Shown here piece after piece: positions 15,863-21,273 of a stretch of 21,273 nucleotides of DNA. The notes under the pieces were generated by a model. It was not told where the DNA came from. It ran no database searches and worked only from the letters and a program-made list of their open reading frames with translations. Position numbers and translations under genes: made by a program. Source of the stretch: Cyclobacteriaceae bacterium (GTDB taxonomy: Bacteria; Bacteroidota; Bacteroidia; Cytophagales; Cyclobacteriaceae). The first letter of the stretch is position 1; each line of letters begins with the position of its first letter. The stretch spans positions 1 to 21,273 of the forward strand of contig JAKISE010000054.1 of the NCBI GenBank assembly GCA_021648745.1. The letters run 5' to 3'.

Positions 15863-16156
15863 ATGTCCTTTTCATTTGGTGAAATAGTATTGTTGAAATT
15901 TCCATTTACTGATGGAAAGAAGATAAAAAAGAGACCAGCTCTGGTTTTGTTTGATTTTGACGATGAAGATGTAGTAGTTTGTAGAATTACTAGTAAGTTT
16001 TACAATTCTAATCTTGATATTGAAATTATAAACTGGGAAAAATGTGGCTTAAAACTACCGTCATTAATTCGGTTACATAAAATAGCAACCTTAGACAAAA
16101 GCCTAATAGACCAGTCTATCGGAGTAATTGATGATACCCTGAAAAAAGAAATTTGA
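15863..16156 (+). CDS. MazF/PemK-like type II toxin
   Basis: A 97-residue protein of the MazF/PemK fold, whose members are usually sequence-specific endoribonucleases held inactive by the cognate antitoxin. The N-terminus FGEIVLLKFPFTDGKKIKKRPALVL is the family signature, with Arg24 at the catalytic arginine position. VVVCRITSK follows, with Thr43 at the catalytic threonine position. The region RLHKIATLDKSLI is also typical. The length is close to the usual 100-115, so the C-terminus is only slightly short. It starts immediately after the antitoxin stop. A foldback element begins 16 bases after the end and may stop its transcript. Both key residues are present, so I expect it to be functional, although that is not shown. 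Confidence 0.82.
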   Translation: MSFSFGEIVLLKFPFTDGKKIKKRPALVLFDFDDEDVVVCRITSKFYNSNLDIEIINWEKCGLKLPSLIRLHKIATLDKSLIDQSIGVIDDTLKKEI

Positions 16157-16172
16157 CAAACAACCCCTTTAG

Positions 16173-16337
16173 TTTAACCCGAATTATGCGATAGGGTTCG
16201 TGATGAGGCTTTAAGTCACAATAAATCAGGCAGAAAGCATAGCACCGCTATGGTGAGAACACAAACAAAGCAAAGCGACTGATTTGAAGTGAGTTAAAGG
16301 CCTAATAGAAATCCTATTGCATATTTCGGGTTTAAAG
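16173..16337. mobile_element. MITE-like foldback element B (~165 bp)
   Basis: TTTAACCCGAATTATGCGAT (from 16173) matches the reverse complement of the right end (16313-16335, read inward TTTAAACCCGAAATATGCAA) with a few changes. Inner arms also pair: 16205-16229 (GAGGCTTTAAGTCAC…) with 16279-16304 (…GTGAGTTAAAGGCCTA). A central hairpin, CATAGC-acc-GCTATG, lies at 16238-16252. The whole piece can therefore fold into one long interrupted stem. There is no coding capacity. It sits between the convergent toxin and ridA genes, and its right end covers the ridA stop codon. Ends partly resemble those of element A (both start AACCyGArTT). Confidence 0.65.
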
Positions 16338-16721
16338 GTTTCCAACCACTGCACTCGCCTCAATCTCCAATAAATAATCAGGGTCAATAAGCTGAGAAAC
16401 TTCAATCATTGAAGTAGCAGGTTTAATACTATGAAAAACTTCTCCGTGAGCTCGACCAATTTCTTCCCATTGGGCAATGTTGGTAACAAAAATGCGTGTA
16501 CGTATTACATCATCTAAGCTGGCTCCGACTTGCTCCAATACTTCCCCAATAATTTCTAAAATGCGTTTTGTTTGTAAATAAGGATTGTCTTTCCCTACCA
16601 AATCCCCATCTTTTAGAGCTACAGTACCCGATACTTCAATAATATTTCCTATTCGTACTGCCCGGCTATAGCCTACCTTGTCTTCCCAGGGAGCTCCTGT
16701 TGAAATATTTACTCGTTCCAT
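16332..16721 (-). CDS. RidA-family protein lacking the RidA catalytic arginine
   Basis: A 129-residue protein of the YjgF/YER057c/UK114 fold, full length for the family. It shows GYSRAVRIGNIIEVSGTVAL, QTKRILEIIGEVLEQVGASLDDVIRTRIFVTNIAQWEEIGRAHGEVF and LLEIEASAVVG. True RidA enzymes deaminate reactive enamine/imine intermediates using an arginine in the PARS-x-x-x-V context near residue 105. Here that context reads PATSMIEV, with Thr103 in place of the arginine, so this belongs to another Rid subgroup and may not be an imine deaminase. The last codon and stop lie inside the end of MITE-like element B. The start is divergent from mfd, 67 bases apart. Confidence 0.9.
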   Translation of the reverse strand: MERVNISTGAPWEDKVGYSRAVRIGNIIEVSGTVALKDGDLVGKDNPYLQTKRILEIIGEVLEQVGASLDDVIRTRIFVTNIAQWEEIGRAHGEVFHSIKPATSMIEVSQLIDPDYLLEIEASAVVGNL

Positions 16722-16763
16722 ATTGTTTGATTTTGAATTATAAAAACCTTGGCTCCAAAGCCT

Positions 16764-16771
16764 TACATTTG
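16764..16771 (+). promoter_or_regulatory. Candidate -7 promoter element of mfd
   Basis: TACATTTG matches TAnnTTTG exactly and lies 17 bases before the mfd ATG. A TTTG is present at 16732-16735 but the spacing (28 bases) is longer than the usual 19-21. It lies in the 67-base divergent spacer shared with the ridA-family gene, so both promoters overlap in a short region. Confidence 0.45.
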
Positions 16772-16788
16772 CAACTTTAAATTTACAA

Positions 16789-19700
16789 ATGAAAATAACT
16801 GATTTTCTTAAAATTTACAAAAATAACAGCCTTGTTTTAGGTGCAGCCGAGGCAATAAAACCAAACCACACATTTAGGTTAAAGCTAAAAGGGTTGATTG
16901 GTAGTTTAGATGCAGTTGTAGCGGCATCAGTCTATGGGCTAAACCACCAGAATTATTTATTTGTATTACACGATAAAGAAGAGGCTGCCTATTTTTTTAA
17001 CGATCTCCAAAATCTCTTGCAGGGTAAAGAAGTCCTTTTCTTTCCAACTTCTTATAAACGACCTTACCAATTTGATGAAACCGAGAATGCCAATATACTG
17101 CAACGTGCAGAAATCCTAAATCGAATTAATAATAAAGCGTCTAGTGGAGAATTGATTGTCACTTACCCTGAGGCCTTAACCGAGCGCGTAATCAATAAAA
17201 AATCACTTCGGGAGAATACTTTTACTGCCAAAGTGGGCGACCAAGTAGATGTAGCTTTTTTAGAAGAGCTTTTGGCTACCTATGATTTTGAAAAATCAGA
17301 TTTTGTATATGAAGCCGGGCAATTTTCCGTTCGCGGAGGCATTGTAGATGTGTATTCGTATGCCCACGATTTGCCTTACCGGTTAGAGCTTTTTGGCAAT
17401 GAAATTGAAAGTATTAGAACATTTGACCCAACCACACAATTGTCGGAAGACAACCTAAAGTCAATTAACATTATACCAAACGTGCAAACCAAGTTGGTGT
17501 TGGAAGAACGCCAATCGTTTTTTGATTTTGTTCCTAAAAATACAAAACTTTGGTTTAAAGATATGGCACTCACTTACGATGTGGTGGACAAATACTTTGA
17601 AAAAGCAACCGAGAATTTTGACCAGGTTTTAGAAGTGGCAGGACAAACCAAAGTAGTGTTGGAACCTGCTGATTTGTTCGAGTCATCCGCTACTTTAAAA
17701 GCCAGCATTCAAAATTTTCCAATTATCGAATTTGGCAATCGGTTTAGTAAAGTAAAAGGGCAAGAAATTGAGTTTGAAGCAAGGCCACAGCAATCGTTTA
17801 ACAAGGACTTTGTGCTGCTAGCTGACACTCTGGCTAAAAATGAACATGCAGGGCTAACTAATATTATCGCAGCAGAATCTCCTAAGCAGCACGATCGGTT
17901 GCAAACTATTTTTGAAGAGGTACAACCTAATTTACAATTTCATTCGCTAGCCATTGGGCTGAGAGCAGGGTTTATTGACCCCACTTTGCAAATAGCCTGC
18001 TATACCGATCACCAAATATTTGAGCGGTTTCATAAATACAGAGTAAAGGATAATCATTCAAAATCTAAAGCACTTACACTAAAGGAGCTTCGAACACTCA
18101 ATCCTGGTGATTATGTAACCCATATTGATTATGGCATTGGCAGGTTTGCAGGCTTAAAAAAGGTAAAGGCAGGCACTCGAATGCAAGAAGCAGTTCGCCT
18201 TATTTATAAGGATGATGATATTCTCTATGTGAGCATCCACTCCATTCATAAAATATCAAAATATAGCGGTCAGGAAGGAGCTCCGCCTTCTATGAATAAA
18301 CTGGGTTCTCCTGAATGGGAAACAAAGAAAAAGAAAGCTCGTAAGCAAGTAGCAGACATTGCTCGTGACTTAATTAAACTATACGCTAAGCGCAAAAAAG
18401 TGTCTGGTTTCGCCTTCTCAGCAGATACATTTATGCAAGCAGAGTTAGAATCATCATTTATTTATGAAGACACGCCTGACCAAGCTAAAGCTACACAAGA
18501 TGTAAAAAATGATATGGAGCTTAACCACCCAATGGACAGGTTGGTGTGTGGTGATGTAGGTTTTGGTAAAACCGAGGTGGCAATTCGTGCAGCTTTTAAG
18601 GCGGTTGCGGATAGTAAACAAGCTGCCATATTAGTGCCCACTACTATTTTGGCCATGCAGCATTACCGAACGTTTAGTGAGCGTATGGCAAAACTACCTG
18701 TAAACATTGAATATGTAAACAGATTTAAAACTCCTTCAAGTATTAAAAAAACCTTAGAGCGTGTTGCCTCTGGAGAAACGGACATACTAATAGGTACCCA
18801 CCGAATTGTAAATAAGGATGTTAAGTTCAAAGACCTTGGATTAATGGTGATTGATGAGGAGCAAAAGTTTGGTGTAAAGGTGAAAGAAAAATTGAAGGAG
18901 CTTCGTATAAATGTGGACTCTCTAACTCTTACGGCAACACCCATTCCCCGAACCTTGCATTTTTCGTTGATGGGTGCTCGAGATTTAAGCATAATTGCTA
19001 CTCCGCCCCCGAACAGACAGCCTGTTACAACCGAAATTCATGCTTTTAATGAATCCTTCATTCGAGATGCTATATCATTTGAGATTCGAAGAGGAGGACA
19101 AGTGTTTTTTGTACATAATAGAGTCAAAGATATTGAAGCCATTGGAAATATCATTCTTAAACTAGTACCAGATGCACGCATTGGAATAGCTCATGGTCAA
19201 ATGGAAGGACATAAGCTTGAAAAGCATATGATGCGTTTTATCGAAGGGGAATACGATGTGTTAGTTTCAACCAATATCATTGAATCTGGGCTGGATATAC
19301 CTAATGCAAACACCATCATAATTAACCATGCCCATATGTTTGGGCTGTCGGATTTGCACCAAATGCGAGGCAGGGTTGGTCGAAGTAATAAAAAGGCGTT
19401 TTGTTATTTATTATCACCTCCAACCATTGGGCTTTCAACTGATGCACGAAAAAGATTAAGTACACTCGAAGAGTTTTCCGAACTAGGCGATGGGTTTAAA
19501 GTGGCCATGCGCGACTTAGATATTAGGGGGGCAGGTAATTTGCTTGGTTCAGAGCAATCAGGTTTTATTTCCGATTTAGGTTTTGATATGTATCATAAAA
19601 TTTTGGATGAGGCTATTCAAGAGTTAAAGGAATCGGAGTTTAAAGACCTCTTTGAAAAAGAGCTAAGTGAAACTGTAAAAGAGTTGGTAGAAGATTGTGT

Positions 19701-20139
19701 GATTGAGTCTGACTTAGAACTATTAATTCCTGAAGACTACGTTAAAAATATTACAGAAAGGTTAAGCTTATACACCCAACTAGATAGCACTAAAGATCAA
19801 GAGGCGTTGAATAAATTTGAAATCGAAGTTATTGATCGCTTTGGACCATTGCCACAATCAGTAAAAGAACTATTAACTTCAGTACAATTAAGGTGGTTGG
19901 CTGAAAAGCTTGGCTTCGAAAAAGTGGTACTCAAAGGAGGTAAACTCAAAGGCTATTTTGTGCCCCAAGAGAAGGAATCGTATTATACGGGCCCTATTTT
20001 CGGGAAGGTATTAGGCTTTGTTCAGCAGCACCCTAAAAAATGCCAAATGAAAGAGTACAAAGGCAAGCTAATTCTAACCATTCAACAGATTGAAACGGTT
20101 GAGGAAGGAAGCTCTCTTTTGGCAGAAATATTAAGGTAA
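16789..20139 (+). CDS. mfd: Transcription-repair coupling factor Mfd
   Basis: Mfd recognises RNA polymerase stalled at DNA lesions, pushes it off with its ATP-driven translocase and recruits the UvrA-UvrB repair proteins. The 1116 residues are full length for Bacteroidota. Domains in order: the UvrB-like N-terminal part (to ~400; for example VRGGIVDVYSYAHDLPYRLELFGNEIESIRTFD), the polymerase-interacting module (~425-500; LNPGDYVTHIDYGIGRFAGL), then the two RecG-like translocase lobes with Walker A GDVGFGKTE at 588-596, the DEEQ box at 689-692, TATPIPRTLHFSLMGARDLS, and the QMRGRVGRS motif. The C-terminal TRCF domain starts around 970 (LLIPEDYVKNITERLSLY). All expected motifs are intact. ATG 16789 gives the usual short N-terminus. 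Confidence 0.97.
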   Translation: MKITDFLKIYKNNSLVLGAAEAIKPNHTFRLKLKGLIGSLDAVVAASVYGLNHQNYLFVLHDKEEAAYFFNDLQNLLQGKEVLFFPTSYKRPYQFDETENANILQRAEILNRINNKASSGELIVTYPEALTERVINKKSLRENTFTAKVGDQVDVAFLEELLATYDFEKSDFVYEAGQFSVRGGIVDVYSYAHDLPYRLELFGNEIESIRTFDPTTQLSEDNLKSINIIPNVQTKLVLEERQSFFDFVPKNTKLWFKDMALTYDVVDKYFEKATENFDQVLEVAGQTKVVLEPADLFESSATLKASIQNFPIIEFGNRFSKVKGQEIEFEARPQQSFNKDFVLLADTLAKNEHAGLTNIIAAESPKQHDRLQTIFEEVQPNLQFHSLAIGLRAGFIDPTLQIACYTDHQIFERFHKYRVKDNHSKSKALTLKELRTLNPGDYVTHIDYGIGRFAGLKKVKAGTRMQEAVRLIYKDDDILYVSIHSIHKISKYSGQEGAPPSMNKLGSPEWETKKKKARKQVADIARDLIKLYAKRKKVSGFAFSADTFMQAELESSFIYEDTPDQAKATQDVKNDMELNHPMDRLVCGDVGFGKTEVAIRAAFKAVADSKQAAILVPTTILAMQHYRTFSERMAKLPVNIEYVNRFKTPSSIKKTLERVASGETDILIGTHRIVNKDVKFKDLGLMVIDEEQKFGVKVKEKLKELRINVDSLTLTATPIPRTLHFSLMGARDLSIIATPPPNRQPVTTEIHAFNESFIRDAISFEIRRGGQVFFVHNRVKDIEAIGNIILKLVPDARIGIAHGQMEGHKLEKHMMRFIEGEYDVLVSTNIIESGLDIPNANTIIINHAHMFGLSDLHQMRGRVGRSNKKAFCYLLSPPTIGLSTDARKRLSTLEEFSELGDGFKVAMRDLDIRGAGNLLGSEQSGFISDLGFDMYHKILDEAIQELKESEFKDLFEKELSETVKELVEDCVIESDLELLIPEDYVKNITERLSLYTQLDSTKDQEALNKFEIEVIDRFGPLPQSVKELLTSVQLRWLAEKLGFEKVVLKGGKLKGYFVPQEKESYYTGPIFGKVLGFVQQHPKKCQMKEYKGKLILTIQQIETVEEGSSLLAEILR

Positions 20140-20144
20140 TAAAA

Positions 20145-20165
20145 AAGCCCTCACAAGGAGGGCTT
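20145..20165. terminator. Intrinsic terminator between mfd and the zinc-ribbon membrane protein gene
   Basis: AAGCCCTC (20145-20152) pairs perfectly with GAGGGCTT (20158-20165) around a five-base loop. On the minus strand the stem is followed by a run of T (from AAAAAA at 20141-20146), making a canonical Rho-independent terminator for the minus-strand gene ending at 20188. On the plus strand it sits 5 bases after the mfd stop, with only a mixed AT tail, so it probably works in both directions but better on the minus strand. Confidence 0.88.
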
Positions 20166-20187
20166 AGAATTATATTAAATTTTCGAT

Positions 20188-20940
20188 TTATACTTTAGGC
20201 GACTGTCTCAATTTATTAGTAATAACAGTTCTACGCTCTCTATGACCACAGTACGAACATTTATAATAGTTCAATAATTCGCCTTCTTGATCAACTGTAG
20301 CAGTCCTAATTACTTCTTCATTTTCAACTCTTAATGTTCTATATCCACAAGAAGGACATTCTACAGCAAGAGACGAGCCGTCATACTTTTCAATTTTTTT
20401 GTATCCTGTTTCTTCATCAAGCCACACATCATAATCTACAGCATGTCTTGCTTCTTCTTCAATTTGTTCATCAGTAAGGTAGTCATCCTCATCATCCTCA
20501 CTAATTAACTTCATTTTATTGCCATTATTAGGGTTTACCCTTGGTTTATGACGAAGTTTATTTAACCTTTTTTCAACATAAAAAGGATAGTAAACCTTAA
20601 TTAAACTGTTAAAAATAAGTGCAAAAATAGTAGTAAAGCTAGCCGTTACAAAAAGGCGAACAAACATGAAAATCATCGCTTCTTTTACTGTTTCGCCAAA
20701 CGATACGTTTAACCATAGACCTATACCAATAGTAATAGTAAGCATGCTATACCAAAACATGTCAATTTCATTATCATTTATATAGTCATGCTTTTCTTTC
20801 GGATCACTGGTTGTTGCTCTTTTAAAGAAGTAATAGAGGGTTATTAAAACACCCACAGCAACAACTCCCATTGATATCCTGGTAATCCAGACATTCCATA
20901 TTTCGAGAAAATCCACATATGCTTGATTGTAGTCGTCCAT
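20188..20940 (-). CDS. Three-helix membrane protein with C-terminal zinc ribbon
   Basis: A 250-residue protein of unknown function. Three hydrophobic helices are visible at about 22-39 (SMGVVAVGVLITLYYFF), 62-80 (FWYSMLTITIGIGLWLNV) and 89-115 (IFMFVRLFVTASFTTIFALIF). A cytoplasmic-looking charged linker with an acidic run (SEDDEDDYLTDEQIEEEA, ~147-165) follows. The C-terminus carries two CxxC pairs, CPSC at 195-198 and CSYC at 228-231, forming a zinc ribbon of the rubredoxin-like type, and ends in a basic tail. The architecture suggests a membrane-anchored zinc-binding module; I do not recognise a named family. The gene ends at a good intrinsic terminator and has its own candidate promoter, so it is probably monocistronic. 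Confidence 0.8.
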   Translation of the reverse strand: MDDYNQAYVDFLEIWNVWITRISMGVVAVGVLITLYYFFKRATTSDPKEKHDYINDNEIDMFWYSMLTITIGIGLWLNVSFGETVKEAMIFMFVRLFVTASFTTIFALIFNSLIKVYYPFYVEKRLNKLRHKPRVNPNNGNKMKLISEDDEDDYLTDEQIEEEARHAVDYDVWLDEETGYKKIEKYDGSSLAVECPSCGYRTLRVENEEVIRTATVDQEGELLNYYKCSYCGHRERRTVITNKLRQSPKV

Positions 20941-20976
20941 TTCTTAATTTTTCTAGGTTTTTAGTTATTGAGATAG

Positions 20977-21011
20977 CAAATATTAAAATTTTAAAGCACA
21001 ATTTATGCAAA
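20977..21011 (-). promoter_or_regulatory. Candidate promoter of the zinc-ribbon membrane protein gene
   Basis: On the minus strand a TTTG (21011-21008) is followed after 23 bases by AATATTTG (20984-20977), one base from the TAnnTTTG consensus. The -7 box lies 36 bases before the ATG. The spacing is slightly longer than the usual 19-21. Confidence 0.4.
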
Positions 21012-21273
21012 ACCTACGTAGGAAAAAAACAGTTTACCTTAAATTATTTATTTTTAATTCGAATGACATAGGAATTTTCGATTCTACATTGATTCTTGTA
21101 ATCACTTAAAATTTCGAATACCAAGCTGAGAAAATAAACTCAGGTACACATTGATCCGAAAGTTTATAGTCTCTGACTCATAAAACGATGATGTCGTCTA
21201 TTAAGCTATATATGGGTGATTTTTTCAAGAAAATAAGTCTGGTTTTGGTATTAACTCTGCTTGTTTGAGCACT
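21012..21273. other. Right-edge region without a convincing gene
   Basis: AT-rich sequence with several short dyads (CTGAG-aaaataaa-CTCAG near 21126-21143 is the clearest). A 26-codon plus-strand frame from ATG 21187 reads like the start of a signal peptide (DFFKKISLVLVLTLLV) but meets TGA at about 21265. It may be the degraded or frame-shifted start of an exported protein continuing beyond the window, or chance. I see no RNA gene. Confidence 0.3.

Overview
The window looks like chromosomal DNA of a gliding or T9SS-bearing Bacteroidota, probably Cytophagales-like. The reasons are a PorP/SprF-type outer-membrane protein beside a giant secreted protein with a type B type-IX-secretion sorting domain, a SUF operon in the order sufB-C-D-S-E-DUF59-bacilliredoxin, promoter -7 elements of the form TAnnTTTG, AT-rich spacers and a general lack of Shine-Dalgarno sequences. 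The genus is not determinable from the sequence alone.

Left part (1-6522): the N-terminal end of a porP/sprF-like gene (minus strand, cut by the window edge) diverges from a 1774-residue secreted multidomain protein. That protein carries two homologous WYFG/propeller-like blocks, one PKD module, several Ig-like modules and a C-terminal T9SS type B signal. A small HEAT-repeat-like gene converges on it. 6523-7325 has no convincing gene. It holds a MITE-like element with 24-bp perfect terminal inverted repeats (6563-6829) followed by dispersed-repeat-like sequence and the sufB promoter.

Centre (7326-13419): an apparent Fe-S assembly operon. SufB, SufC and SufD form the scaffold complex, SufS and SufE mobilise sulfur from cysteine, a DUF59/SufT-like protein helps maturation, and a BrxA/BrxB-type bacilliredoxin closes the set. 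sufC-sufD-sufS-sufE-DUF59 are overlapping or nearly so, indicating translational coupling. Two spacers (8772-8872 and 12925-13002) contain repeat-rich DNA. A perfect 16-bp hairpin (13429-13476) separates the operon from a convergent DUF4198 periplasmic protein gene.

Accessory patch (14395-16337): a C-terminal scrap of a DUF418 membrane-protein gene abuts a complete IS1595-family insertion sequence (inverted repeats at 14558 and 15634, no target duplication visible). Next come a type II toxin-antitoxin pair with a MazF/PemK-like toxin and a second foldback MITE-like element whose end overlaps the ridA stop codon.

Right part (16332-21273): a RidA-family gene lacking the usual catalytic arginine diverges from a full-length mfd (transcription-repair coupling factor). 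An intrinsic terminator lies between mfd and a convergent gene for a three-helix membrane protein with a C-terminal zinc ribbon. The last ~330 bases hold a candidate promoter for that gene and no convincing gene.

Nothing here is clearly a new multi-gene system. The best leads are the two MITE-like elements, the IS-linked deletion scar with its TA pair, the duplicated block in the giant secreted protein, and the bacilliredoxin appended to the SUF operon.
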